The notes: generated by a model from the sequence alone, not told the origin. 43,021 nucleotides of DNA from Clostridiales bacterium (GCA_012517815.1 JAAYUF010000050.1:69941-112961), one strand, 5' to 3'; positions 1 through 7,965 are shown, numbered from the stretch's first letter. Translations and numbers: made by a program.

Positions 1-721
1 TGTCGATCATCCGGCGCAGCTGCTCGCGGCGCGGTTCTTCCACGAACATCATCTGCGCGCGCGCCAGCCCGGCGTAGCGCCCGGCAAGGATCAGCACGGC
101 CTCCATCGCCACGCGCATGGCCTCGTACTGGTTTCGCTTCTCCCCGTCGCCTTCCGCGTCGCGCCGCGTGTTCAGGCGCTCCATCATCGGCTCCAGACCG
201 GTTTGCAGGGCGGCGCGGAAGTCCGGGATCAGATGGCCGGTTACCTGCTCGATAAAGTACGCCACTTCCGCCGTGTCGCGCTCGGCCTCACGGTACACCG
301 CGCTCAGCTGCGTCACATAGGGCGTTTCCTGAAACCACGCGCGCACCCGCTCGATGCGCTCGGCGGAAAACTCGTCGTTGGGCTGGATATCGCTAAACAC
401 CGCGGTGGGGTCGCAGTAGCCGTTAAACGTGCTCACCCGGAAGTTCGGGTTAATCAGCGCATAGCTCTTGGCAAAAGCATCCCGCTGCGTGCCGGCAAAA
501 ACGGCGTTCTCGCTCAGGGACAGCGGCAGTTCCTCCACGATCCGGCGCAGGGTGCCTGCGGCCTGCAGCACGGTGGGCATCGCCGGGTTTTCCTGCACGA
601 AACGCATGGCGATCTCCCGCGTCAGAAACCAGCCGTCCAGGCGCTTGATGGCGCGCTCCTCGGCAAACAGGTTCCGGGCCTGTTCCAGGATCAGATCCGG
701 CGTAAGGTGCAAGGTGTTCAT
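1..721 (-). CDS. Glycyl-radical enzyme (pyruvate formate-lyase family), N-terminal part, cut by window edge
   Basis: About 240 N-terminal residues of a PFL-like glycyl-radical enzyme; the rest, including the active-site cysteine and C-terminal glycyl loop, lies outside the window. The start is ATG at 721, preceded by AGGAGG nine bases upstream. Recognisable family features are the stretch FAGTQRDAFAKSYALINP followed by GYCDPTAVFSDI (residues about 75-110) and GHLIPDFRAALQTGL (about 163-177), which resembles the substrate-pocket N-terminal region of PFL-like dehydratases and lyases. The activase lies 24 bases upstream in the same operon. Glycyl-radical enzymes are oxygen-sensitive cytoplasmic catalysts of C-C, C-O, C-N or C-S cleavage; the substrate cannot be read from this fragment. 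The divergent ROK regulator suggests induction by a sugar or sugar-like compound (inference). Family call firm, subfamily unknown. Confidence 0.85.
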   Translation of the reverse strand, partial: MNTLHLTPDLILEQARNLFAEERAIKRLDGWFLTREIAMRFVQENPAMPTVLQAAGTLRRIVEELPLSLSENAVFAGTQRDAFAKSYALINPNFRVSTFNGYCDPTAVFSDIQPNDEFSAERIERVRAWFQETPYVTQLSAVYREAERDTAEVAYFIEQVTGHLIPDFRAALQTGLEPMMERLNTRRDAEGDGEKRNQYEAMRVAMEAVLILAGRYAGLARAQMMFVEEPRREQLRRMID

Positions 722-745
722 CGTCCGCATCCTCCTTGGCGTAGT

Positions 746-1615
746 TCAGGTGCGCACCACCGTGTGCCCGTCCGCGCGCAGGGCCTGCTCGAAGCGTTCG
801 CGCGTTTCCTCGGGGACGTCGGCGTCGCGCATTTCGTAGGGCATGCCGCACTGCTGCCATTTGACCGCGCCAAAGGCGTGGTAGCGCAGGAACTCGAACC
901 TCGCCCGGCGGGTATCCTTCCCGCGGTAGAAGGCCCGAAACCCTTCCAGCGCGGCGTCGTCGTCGTTGAAACCGTGGATCAGCGGCGTTCGCACCAGCAG
1001 GTTGGGGTGGTTTGCAAAGGCTTGATCCAGATTGCGAAGCGTGACGGCGTTGGAGCGGCCCGTCACTTCCCGGTGCTTCTCGGGGTTTGGATGCTTGCAG
1101 TCTACAATCAGCAGATCAAGCAGCGGAAACAGCGAAGGCAGCAAAGCGTGCAGGCCGTTGGTTTCCATCGCCGTGTCGATGCCCCGTTTACGCAGGCCCC
1201 CGAGCAGCGCCTCTACGGCCTCGAACTGCAGCGTGGGTTCGCCCCCCGTCAGGGTAACGCCGCCTCCGTCGAAAAACAGCGGCCGGCCCTGCTCGCACTC
1301 CGTCAGCAACGTTTCCACCGGCAACCGGGCGCAGGATACCGCGATGCCCAGCCGATCCGGGTGGCTCAGGCAGGGGCGATCCACGCAGGCGTCGCATACG
1401 CTTCGTTTCAGGCGCCCGTCCAGAATGCCTCCGTACGGGCAGATGTGCGCGGGGATGGGCTTGCCGGTTTCCATCAGCGTGCCGCGCGGCGCGATGCCTT
1501 CCGGATTGCTGCACCAGGGGCAGCGCAGGTTGCACCCCTGCAGGTGGATCACCAGCCGGTTGCCGGGCCCGTCCTGCCCATAGTTGAAGCCGCGGCGCAC
1601 GACCGACAGTTGCAT
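746..1615 (-). CDS. Glycyl-radical enzyme activating protein (radical SAM)
   Basis: A 289-residue radical-SAM activase that would generate the glycyl radical on the adjacent enzyme using SAM and a [4Fe-4S] cluster. The cluster motif CNLRCPWC (CX3CX2C) lies near residue 30, and the SAM-binding TGGEP motif is present (VTLTGGEPTLQ). Between them is a cysteine-containing insert (HIC, SVCDACVDRPC, VSC) typical of activases with an auxiliary Fe-S domain, but with fewer cysteines than the usual two CX2CX2CX3C sets, so at most one auxiliary cluster is evident. The start chosen is ATG 1615, with AAAGGGA seven bases upstream. The in-frame ATG at 1651 lies upstream of the predicted transcription start, directly beside the -10 box, so it is rejected. 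The activase is encoded before the enzyme, the less common order. The C-terminus ends 24 bases before the enzyme start. Confidence 0.92.
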   Translation of the reverse strand: MQLSVVRRGFNYGQDGPGNRLVIHLQGCNLRCPWCSNPEGIAPRGTLMETGKPIPAHICPYGGILDGRLKRSVCDACVDRPCLSHPDRLGIAVSCARLPVETLLTECEQGRPLFFDGGGVTLTGGEPTLQFEAVEALLGGLRKRGIDTAMETNGLHALLPSLFPLLDLLIVDCKHPNPEKHREVTGRSNAVTLRNLDQAFANHPNLLVRTPLIHGFNDDDAALEGFRAFYRGKDTRRARFEFLRYHAFGAVKWQQCGMPYEMRDADVPEETRERFEQALRADGHTVVRT

Positions 1616-1642
1616 GTAGCGTTCCCTTTCTTTCTGAAACGA

Positions 1643-1671
1643 AGTATACATCAGGTCCGCTAATTTGTCAA
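1643..1671 (-). promoter_or_regulatory. Sigma-A-type promoter of the activase/glycyl-radical enzyme operon
   Basis: Reading the minus strand: TTGACA (1671-1666), a 17-base spacer, then TATACT (1648-1643). This is a near-perfect housekeeping promoter, placing the transcript start near 1636, about 20 bases before the ATG at 1615. The -35 hexamer lies inside the inverted repeat at 1665-1683. Confidence 0.85.
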
Positions 1672-1683
1672 TCGATTTGACAA
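1665..1683. promoter_or_regulatory. Putative operator, perfect inverted repeat between divergent ROK and glycyl-radical genes
   Basis: TTGTCAA, five bases TCGAT, TTGACAA: two perfect 7-base arms. The left arm covers the -35 box of the minus-strand operon promoter; the right arm lies about 22 bases before the likely -10 box of the ROK gene. ROK repressors bind palindromes as dimers through an N-terminal helix-turn-helix, so this is the obvious site for the neighbouring regulator to repress the operon and possibly itself. Binding is inferred. Confidence 0.55.
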
Positions 1684-1701
1684 TTATCCGTGAAAAAAAT
1701 G

Positions 1702-1710
1702 TGCTATACT
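1702..1710 (+). promoter_or_regulatory. Extended -10 promoter of the ROK regulator gene
   Basis: TGC directly before TATACT (1705-1710) forms an extended -10 element. No good -35 at 16-18 bases is visible; the TTGACA at 1677-1682 is 22 bases away, too far for normal use. The predicted transcript start near 1717 leaves a short leader before the ATG at 1744. Confidence 0.5.
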
Positions 1711-1743
1711 GTGAAAGACCTTCTAGGATAAGGATGTGCTTAC

Positions 1744-2916
1744 ATGCTCAACGCCACGCTGAACGCGACCGAGATGAGGCGTCACAACCGAAGCCTTGTG
1801 CTGCGGCATATCCGCGAGCGCGGGTGCAGCCGCGCCGAAATCGCGCGCCGCACCGGCCTTACGCGCGCCGCCATCAGCGTGTTGGTGGATGAGCTTTTGC
1901 AGGAAGGCATCCTGCTGGAAGGCGCGGCCGAGGCCAAGGGCGCCGTGGGCCGCCGCGCGACCCGGCTGTGCCTGAACCCGGAAGCGTTTTATATTCTGGG
2001 CGTGAGCATTACCCGCGGCGTATCCACGCTCGGGCTTACGGATTTCCGCGGCACGCTGCTGCGGCAGACGGAGGGCTCCAGCCCCGGCGCAAGCCCGAAA
2101 GAGGCGCTGGCGCAAATCGACGAGGCCATACGCGAATTTTTGAAAGCCCCTCCGCCCGGTCGGCTGCTGGGCATCGGGGTCATCGCGCCCGGCCCGTTGG
2201 ACACGCGGCGCGGGCTACTGCTCAACCCGCCCAACCTGGGCTCCTGGCACAACGTGCCGCTGGGGGAGCACTTCCGCACGGCGTTTCACGTGCCGGTGCT
2301 GCTGGAAAACAACGCGACCGCGCTGGCGCTGGCCGAAAAATCCTGCGGGCTGGGGCACCGGTACCCGCGGTTTCTGGCCGTGGTGGTGGATACGGGTATC
2401 GGCGGCGGGTTTGTGACGCCGGAAGGGCTGTTCAAGGGCAGCTTCGGCTTTGGCACTGAGATCGGCCACACCTCCATCGCCGTGGACGGGCCGCTTTGCA
2501 CCTGCGGCAACCGTGGCTGCGCGGAGCTGTACGCCTCGATCCCCAACATTCTCGCCTATGCCCGCGGCATCTGCCCCGATCTGGCCACATGGCCCGCGCT
2601 GGTGGACGCGGCCGCCGCGGGCCGGGCCGACGCCGAAAGCGTGATCGACCGTGAGGTGACCTATCTCTCCTGCATGGTCAGCAACGCCATCCAGCTTCTG
2701 GATGTTTCGACCATCCTCTTTTTCGGGGATGTGTGCTACCGGTTCGATGTGCTGGCGCCCAAGCTGGAAGCGCGCCTGAACGGCCGAGGGATGGGGCACG
2801 TGATCCGCCATGTGCGGGTGTACCCCTCCGCGCTGGGCGCGCAGGCGACGTTCGCGGCCGCCAATCTGGTGCTGGAAGCCTACATTCAGGCCGAGCTGGA
2901 GATCGTCCCGGACTGA
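1744..2916 (+). CDS. ROK-family transcriptional repressor
   Basis: A 390-residue repressor of the ROK (NagC/XylR-like) family. An N-terminal winged helix-turn-helix (residues about 10-65, with SRAEIARRTGLTRAAISVL) is followed by a two-lobed sugar-kinase fold. The ROK signature region is clear: IAPGPLDTRRGLLLNPPNL, then LLENNATALALAE, GFGTEIGHTSI and the zinc site CTCGNRGCAEL, whose three cysteines plus the GH histidine bind structural zinc. The kinase-type ATP motif DxGGT is replaced by GVSITRG, as expected for a regulator that binds a sugar but does not phosphorylate it. The start ATG 1744 follows AAGGA about ten bases upstream. The gene is divergent from the glycyl-radical operon, and the shared spacer carries a palindrome (1665-1683), so control of that operon is the likely job. 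The ligand is unknown. Confidence 0.9.
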   Translation: MLNATLNATEMRRHNRSLVLRHIRERGCSRAEIARRTGLTRAAISVLVDELLQEGILLEGAAEAKGAVGRRATRLCLNPEAFYILGVSITRGVSTLGLTDFRGTLLRQTEGSSPGASPKEALAQIDEAIREFLKAPPPGRLLGIGVIAPGPLDTRRGLLLNPPNLGSWHNVPLGEHFRTAFHVPVLLENNATALALAEKSCGLGHRYPRFLAVVVDTGIGGGFVTPEGLFKGSFGFGTEIGHTSIAVDGPLCTCGNRGCAELYASIPNILAYARGICPDLATWPALVDAAAAGRADAESVIDREVTYLSCMVSNAIQLLDVSTILFFGDVCYRFDVLAPKLEARLNGRGMGHVIRHVRVYPSALGAQATFAAANLVLEAYIQAELEIVPD

Positions 2917-3452
2917 CGGGCGTCGTCCCCGGCGCGCCTGATGGCCGCCTGCCGTCGGATGCCCCCAGGAAGCGGGCCGCGTGCGCAGTGGGCTCCGGGG
3001 GAAGGCAGCCGACGCAAAGCGTCGGGATAGGTTGCGTTCTTCGTCCGGTGCGCGGCCCGTTTACGGCGGCCGCGCGGCATGGCGGGGTTCGGCCTGCGGT
3101 TGCCTATGCGATCAGGTGTCGCGCCTTCCCCCATACCCGTTTCCCGTCAATAAGAAGAATCCAGTTCGCGGCTCTGGCTTTCCCCCGCCGCCGCCCGGAG
3201 CGTCGCGGTATCGCCTTGCGATGCACGCCATCCGCTTCGCAAAGAGGGGGGTGCGCGACCGGCCGTACGGGCCGCGCGGGCGATGAACCGCCGGGCCGCG
3301 GGGGGCGCAGGGCCGGGCCGCTGGCGCGGCGGAAAGCGCGTATCAGCACGCAATCGCGGGACGTATACCGTCCCGCGATTGCGTGCTGATTCCGATTCAC
3401 TTTGGTTGCGCGGCGGGATAGGCCCGCTGGCCCTGCGCTCTCCACGGCGCGT
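2917..3452. other. Gene-free spacer between convergent ROK and nadR genes
   Basis: No frame here shows a ribosome binding site or recognisable protein. The sequence is very GC-rich with short runs of G and C. The only clear structure is the 22-base-pair hairpin at 3342-3390. Confidence 0.6.
3342..3390. terminator. Perfect 22-bp hairpin between convergent genes, possible bidirectional terminator
   Basis: Arms 3342-3363 and 3369-3390 are perfectly complementary around a TATAC loop. There is no T-tract on either side, so classical intrinsic termination is uncertain. The position between the ends of the ROK gene and nadR fits a transcription barrier. A mobile repeat is the alternative, but I see no second copy in the window. 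Confidence 0.5.
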
Positions 3453-4496
3453 TCAGGGTTGCGCGCCCCGCATGAGACCGTCCACCAGTTCAATGGCGCG
3501 GGACAGCCGCTGCGTATAGTCGCCGCCCACCACCACCAGCTTATCGCCAAACCCGTGGTAGAGGTACATGTTCAACAGCCGTTCGCTCAGCGCCATCCGC
3601 TTCTGCCGCTCGCCGTTGAGGCGCTGGCCGTCGGCGACCCACTGCACGTCCGGCTGGAGGTAGAGCATCAGGTCGTACTTCGTATGGTCGATGTACGCCT
3701 CCACCAGCGGGTTGCGGTGCCCGAGGTACAGCTCGCTGAAGTAATCGGTGTACGTCGCGTCGGTATCAAAAAAGCAGACCTTGTTGGCCGTGCGCAGCGC
3801 CTGATAGTCCTGCTCGTACTGCAGGTGGGCGATGCGGCCGAAATCCATGTCGGTAAAGATCGTTTCGTCGTTGCCCAGATAATCGCGCGCGTAGTAGCGG
3901 CCCACTTCCTCCGACCAGGAGGTGTTGTACAGCTTGGCGAGGCACTTGGTCAGCGTGGTTTTCCCGCAGCTTTCGGTGCCCGCGATCAGCACTTTTTTGG
4001 CGAAGAAGGGGCGCGCCGAGCCCAGGATATAGTGCCAGTTGCCCAGAATATCGTTGCGGATATCGGTCGCGGAGATCGGGTAGCGCGTGCGCGCGGGATC
4101 AAACAGCTCCACCTTCGCCTGCGGAAAGTATGTTTCCAGGGTCGCCTGATCGTCGCGCTCGCCCATGAAAAAGGCGTCGATGGTTTCCGGCACAATCTGC
4201 TTCATGCGCTCGCTCCAAAGCACCCAGCCGTCCGGGTACTCCGGAATATCCGTCTCGTCCAGCACGCGCACCACGATATGCGCCATATCCTGCACCTGCT
4301 GGGAAATCCACTGTTTGCGCAGTTGGTAGGTAATGTTGGGCAGTCCCGCGCTCTCGCAGATCTTGCGGGTCTGCTCGGAGTTGTCCGAAATCACGACGAC
4401 CAGTTTTTCGCATTTGGTGGACGCCTCGATGATCTGGTAGAGGTGTCCTCTGTGCGGCGGGCAAAAGCGCCCGAAGTAAACGCCCGTCTTGTACAC
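3453..4496 (-). CDS. nadR: Bifunctional NadR: NMN adenylyltransferase and ribosylnicotinamide kinase
   Basis: A 347-residue protein with two catalytic domains. Residues 1 to about 165 form a nucleotidyltransferase starting YKTGVYFGRFCPPHRGH, with the HRGH motif that binds ATP in NMN adenylyltransferases and an ISATDIR motif near its end. Residues about 170-345 form a P-loop kinase with LIAGTESCGKTTLTK as Walker A, typical of the NadR ribosylnicotinamide kinase. Together they convert nicotinamide riboside to NMN and then NAD. The enterobacterial DNA-binding domain is absent. The start is GTG 4496: AAGGAGG sits seven bases upstream and the promoter's transcript start (near 4521) excludes the longer frame starting at 4592. 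The gene follows a secreted nucleotidase on the same strand, suggesting salvage of extracellular NAD or NMN. Confidence 0.92.
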   Translation of the reverse strand: MYKTGVYFGRFCPPHRGHLYQIIEASTKCEKLVVVISDNSEQTRKICESAGLPNITYQLRKQWISQQVQDMAHIVVRVLDETDIPEYPDGWVLWSERMKQIVPETIDAFFMGERDDQATLETYFPQAKVELFDPARTRYPISATDIRNDILGNWHYILGSARPFFAKKVLIAGTESCGKTTLTKCLAKLYNTSWSEEVGRYYARDYLGNDETIFTDMDFGRIAHLQYEQDYQALRTANKVCFFDTDATYTDYFSELYLGHRNPLVEAYIDHTKYDLMLYLQPDVQWVADGQRLNGERQKRMALSERLLNMYLYHGFGDKLVVVGGDYTQRLSRAIELVDGLMRGAQP

Positions 4497-4527
4497 GCGC
4501 TCGCCTCCTTGGTTAGGGTGCGCTCCC

Positions 4528-4556
4528 AGTATAGCCGCTTTTCGCGCAACGATCAA
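4528..4556 (-). promoter_or_regulatory. Promoter of nadR
   Basis: On the minus strand TTGATC (4556-4551), a 17-base spacer, TATACT (4533-4528). The predicted transcript start is near 4521, 25 bases before the GTG start. Confidence 0.75.
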
Positions 4557-4703
4557 GCGAAATCTGCGACCGGGGGCAACCGGCGCAGGCACAGCCGGGC
4601 CGCGCGGGCCGGCAGGGCACGCAAAACGCCGGGCCTGCCGGCCCGCGCCCGCGCTCGCGGCGGGTACGGTCCGTCAGGCCCGGCGTGCGGTGCGACCCGA
4701 CCG

Positions 4704-6359
4704 TCAGGGCAGAATGGTGATGCGACCCTGGGGCTGCGCGTACGCGTCGCCGATCACCCCGCCCAGCACCTTTTCCGTGTAAGCGATGAGGGCGTCCTCC
4801 AGGGCGATGGAGGTGTTGTAGCCCGTCTGCTGGTTGGCGTACTTGAGCACGTAGCCCTGATCGCCGCCCGCGGCCGAGAAATTGTTGGTGACCACGGTGT
4901 ACTCCGCGTCCGCGGCAAAGGGCTCGCCGCCGACGGTTTCGATGGTTACGCGGCTGCCGGGTCTGGCGGGCGCGTAATAGGTGGAATCGGGGTACTGGTC
5001 GCCGTTTTCATACGGTACGGACGAATCCACCTTGTAGACGATGCCCGACACCTGCAGGAACCCGCCGATTGGGTCCGGCGTGCAGAAGCTGGACGCCTCC
5101 AAAAGCTCCAACAGCTCGCTTCCCTTGAGTGTGAGGATCTGAAGCGTGTTGCCGAAGGGGAACACCGTTTTCATGTCCAGCATGGTGATATCGCCGGGCT
5201 GGATGCTCGCGCGGATGCTTCCGCCGTTGGTGAACGCCGCGACAACCGGTTGGCTGTAGGCTTCGTTCGCCTGCCAGAGCATCGCATCGGTGCAGAAATC
5301 GCCCAGGTTCGTTTCCTGCGTGCGCACACCCGGCGCCTTGTTGCCGTCCAGCAGCACCTCGGTCCTGGCAAAGGGAGTGGAGAGCTCCTTAACAATGGCG
5401 TCGTTCGCGGAACCGATCAGCGCGCCGACTTCCGCGTCGCCGTACGCAGCGCTGACCTGCGTGGGCTGCGCCGCGTACAGGGAGGCCGAGAGCTTCTCGC
5501 CGTCAAACACCACTTCGCCGATGGCGTGGCCGTAGCACCAGGCGCTGACCAAGAGCGTCGTAGGCACATTCTCCGCGCCCTCCGCGTGCTTTTGCTGCAC
5601 CTTCTCGTTGAGCAGCAGATGGCTGTGACCGTCGATGAACAGGTCGATGCCGGTGGTGTTGGCGATCACATCCAGCGAGCGGTTGCCCGTGCTCTCGTCG
5701 TCCACGCCCAGATGGCCCAGCACGACCACCAGATCGCACCCCTGCGTTTTCACCTCGTCCACATAGCGCTGGACGCAGGCATACAGCTCATCGCCCATCA
5801 GGAACGTGACGTTTTTCATCAGGTCCGGGTTGGCTTTGGTCAGCGTTTCCGGCGTGTCCAGCCCGATGACGCCCACGCGGTAGCCGCCGGTTTCGAATAT
5901 TTTGTACGGCTCAAAATAGAGGGTTTTGTCTGCGGTGCGCATCATATTGGCGCAAAGGATCGGGAACTCCGCCGTCTCCGCGTTTTGCAGCATCTGGTCG
6001 ACGCCCCAGTCGAATTCATGGTTGCCGGGGCACATCGCGTCGTACCCGACGGCGTTCATGAACGCAAACGCGTTTTCACCCTTGCTCAGGTTCACGATGG
6101 GTTGACCCTGGGATACATCGCCCGCGTCCAGCAGCAGCACGTCGGCGCCGAGGGCCGTTGCGTCCTGTGCATACTGCTTCACTTGCGCGTAGCCGGTCGA
6201 AGGCTCCGTCGGGTCGGTCAGCACATATCCGTGCGTGTCGTTGGTGTGCACGATCACCAGTTTCCCTTTGAGGTCTACCGGCTGTTCCGCCAGCGCGGCG
6301 GGCGTCAGACCGGCCATCGACAGCGCCAAGACCAGAAGGACGGAAAGCAATTTGCGCAT
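4704..6359 (-). CDS. Secreted 5'-nucleotidase / 2',3'-cyclic phosphodiesterase (UshA/NadN-like)
   Basis: A 551-residue exported enzyme. Residues 1-24 are a signal peptide (MRKLLSVLLVLALSMAGL, cleavage after ALA). The metallophosphatase domain follows with its metal ligands in HTNDTHG, DAGDVSQGQP, GNHEFDWG, a GHLG histidine and GHSH (residues about 37-250). The C-terminal substrate-binding domain contains TNGGSIRASI and TNNFSAAGGDQG. The family hydrolyses nucleotides, and some members NAD, outside the membrane. No LPXTG anchor or C-terminal membrane segment is visible, so it should be released or loosely held. The start ATG 6359 has AAGGAGG seven bases upstream; the long upstream extension of the frame lies beyond the promoter. 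It precedes nadR by about 200 bases with separate promoters, so the two may be functionally linked rather than strictly co-transcribed. Confidence 0.9.
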   Translation of the reverse strand: MRKLLSVLLVLALSMAGLTPAALAEQPVDLKGKLVIVHTNDTHGYVLTDPTEPSTGYAQVKQYAQDATALGADVLLLDAGDVSQGQPIVNLSKGENAFAFMNAVGYDAMCPGNHEFDWGVDQMLQNAETAEFPILCANMMRTADKTLYFEPYKIFETGGYRVGVIGLDTPETLTKANPDLMKNVTFLMGDELYACVQRYVDEVKTQGCDLVVVLGHLGVDDESTGNRSLDVIANTTGIDLFIDGHSHLLLNEKVQQKHAEGAENVPTTLLVSAWCYGHAIGEVVFDGEKLSASLYAAQPTQVSAAYGDAEVGALIGSANDAIVKELSTPFARTEVLLDGNKAPGVRTQETNLGDFCTDAMLWQANEAYSQPVVAAFTNGGSIRASIQPGDITMLDMKTVFPFGNTLQILTLKGSELLELLEASSFCTPDPIGGFLQVSGIVYKVDSSVPYENGDQYPDSTYYAPARPGSRVTIETVGGEPFAADAEYTVVTNNFSAAGGDQGYVLKYANQQTGYNTSIALEDALIAYTEKVLGGVIGDAYAQPQGRITILP

Positions 6360-6410
6360 GGGGGTACCTCCTTGTCCATTCGGTTGTATGCGATGATTCT
6401 CGTCAGCCTG

Positions 6411-6440
6411 ATTATAACAAGCCGACTGCGGTTTCGTCAA
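6411..6440 (-). promoter_or_regulatory. Promoter of the 5'-nucleotidase gene
   Basis: On the minus strand TTGACG (6440-6435), an 18-base spacer, TATAAT (6416-6411). The leader to the ATG at 6359 is about 45 bases. Confidence 0.8.
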
Positions 6441-6937
6441 ACCCTTACGGTATAAAATACAGGCAAAATCGACGTTAAGCGGCGGATGTTCGGGCAGCAA
6501 TGCGCTTACCGTTCCGGAACGCATCAACGCGCACGAGCGGTTCTTGGCGGTAACGAGGAGCGGAAGCGCAGGCGTAGCGGGGTTGCGTCGAGCTTTCACG
6601 ACAAAGTCGCAGGAGACATGCGCCGCGCGAGGGCGGGTTCGTGCTTCAACGCCGAATTCACACCGGCCTCCCGTCGGCCCGGCGTAACGGCGCGGCGACG
6701 GCGCCCAAGAAACCGGCCCGGTGAGCGGGCCCGGCGGCCGAGCGGTTTCACCCGCGCAAGCGCAGGCAACGTCCGCAAAACCAGGCGGATAGCCAAAAAC
6801 CGGGCCGTCTCTCTAGCACCCGGCGGTCTGCGCAAGCCCGAGCAACGTCCGCGAAACCCGCGCAAGGAGATCGGGCGGCGGGCGTCCAAACCGATGCCCC
6901 CTTGCTAAGCCGGTACCGCAACGTCCTCGCCGCCCGC
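6441..6937. other. GC-rich divergent spacer with repeated segments, no gene recognised
   Basis: Small frames on both strands lack ribosome binding sites and family resemblance. The spacer holds one copy of a degenerate dispersed repeat (6558-6590) and an internal direct repeat of about 28 bases (6754-6781 and 6830-6857, 24 matches, 76 bases apart). Confidence 0.5.
6558..6590 (+). repeat. Dispersed intergenic repeat, copy A
   Basis: A 33-base core with 29 identities to 8231-8263 (both contain GGCGTAGCGGGG and GCGGAAGCG). Weaker similarity continues on both sides to about 85 bases, ending in a shared CATGC. Confidence 0.5.
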
Positions 6938-6965
6938 TTGTTGCGGATACGTCGTATGCTATAAT
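6938..6965 (+). promoter_or_regulatory. Promoter of birA
   Basis: TTGTTG (6938-6943), a 16-base spacer, TATAAT (6960-6965), with TGC before the -10 making it an extended -10. The leader to the ATG at 7015 is about 43 bases. Confidence 0.75.
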
Positions 6966-7014
6966 GGAGTTGACTTAACACAGCGCGCCGCGTGACCCGC
7001 GGCCCGGAGGCAGT

Positions 7015-7965
7015 ATGAAGCTGAAAGCCGGCATCCTCGCCCGATTGGAAGAAACCAGGGACGTCGCCCTGTCCGGCCAGACGCTGGCGGAACAGTTCGG
7101 CGTATCCCGCAACGCCGTTTGGAAGGCCGTCAACGCCCTGCGCGACGAAGGGTACGAGATCGAATCGACCCCCAACCGCGGCTACCGGCTTTCGCCGGTG
7201 TGCGATCGCCTGTCGGAAGCCGGCATTCAGGCGCTGCTGGGGGAACGGAAGGTTCCCGTGTACCGGTACGACACGGTCGATTCCACCAATACGCAGGCAC
7301 GCCGTCTGGTAACGGAAGGCGCGCCGGAACCGCTGCTGGTGGTCGCCGAGGAACAGACCGCCGGCCGGGGCAGGCGGGGCCGCTCGTTCCTTTCTCCCAG
7401 AGGGGCGGGGCTTTACATGACGGTGGCGCTTACGCCCGGTTTGGCGGTGGAAAGCGCGCTGGGCATCACGGCCTATGCCGCCGTCTGCGTGGCGGAAGCC
7501 GTCCAGAAGCATACCGGGCTGTCGCTCCAAATCAAATGGGTCAACGACCTGTACCTGAGCGGGCGCAAGGTGTGCGGCATTCTGACCGAGGCTGTGAGCG
7601 ATTTTGAAAGCGGCACGGTGGAATCCCTGCTGGTGGGCGTCGGGCTGAATCTGCGCCCCGCCGAGATGCCCGCCGCGATACGGGATACCGTCGGATCGCT
7701 GGCCTGCGACGCGCCGCTGAAGAACGCCCTGGCCGCAGAGATCACGGCCGGGATGCTCCGGTTTGTTCCCGGCGACGGAGCCTATCTCGAAGCGTACCGC
7801 GCGCGGTCCATGACGCTTGGGCGCGCCATCCGCTATACACAGGGCGAGCGTACCCTGTTCGGCCGCGCCGTGGAGATCGCCCCCGACGGGGCGCTGACGG
7901 TGGAAAGCCCGGATGGGGTACGGCATGCGCTGCGCAGCGGGGAGATCGCGCTGTTGCCGGACTGA
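7015..7965 (+). CDS. birA: Bifunctional biotin-[acetyl-CoA-carboxylase] ligase and biotin operon repressor
   Basis: A 316-residue BirA. The N-terminal winged helix (residues about 3-60, LAEQFGVSRNAVWKAVNAL) is DNA-binding. The ligase domain (about 75-265) has DSTNTQARRL, the ATP/biotin loop GRGRRGRSF and KWVNDLYLSGRKVCGILTE, where the first lysine contacts the biotinyl-AMP intermediate. A small SH3-like C-terminal domain ends the protein (GRAVEIAPDGALTVESPDG). It attaches biotin to carboxylase carrier lysines and probably represses biotin transport or synthesis genes, none of which are in this window. The start ATG 7015 follows GGAGG six bases upstream. The stop is followed at once by a run of twelve C residues. 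Confidence 0.95.
   Translation: MKLKAGILARLEETRDVALSGQTLAEQFGVSRNAVWKAVNALRDEGYEIESTPNRGYRLSPVCDRLSEAGIQALLGERKVPVYRYDTVDSTNTQARRLVTEGAPEPLLVVAEEQTAGRGRRGRSFLSPRGAGLYMTVALTPGLAVESALGITAYAAVCVAEAVQKHTGLSLQIKWVNDLYLSGRKVCGILTEAVSDFESGTVESLLVGVGLNLRPAEMPAAIRDTVGSLACDAPLKNALAAEITAGMLRFVPGDGAYLEAYRARSMTLGRAIRYTQGERTLFGRAVEIAPDGALTVESPDGVRHALRSGEIALLPD

Noticed and set aside
3402..6455. A 1017-codon plus-strand frame
   Set aside because: Antisense to nadR and the nucleotidase; no signals of its own.
6486..6908. Small frames on both strands between the nucleotidase and birA
   Set aside because: Arg/Pro-rich composition typical of shifted GC-rich DNA, no ribosome binding site, and internal repeats.
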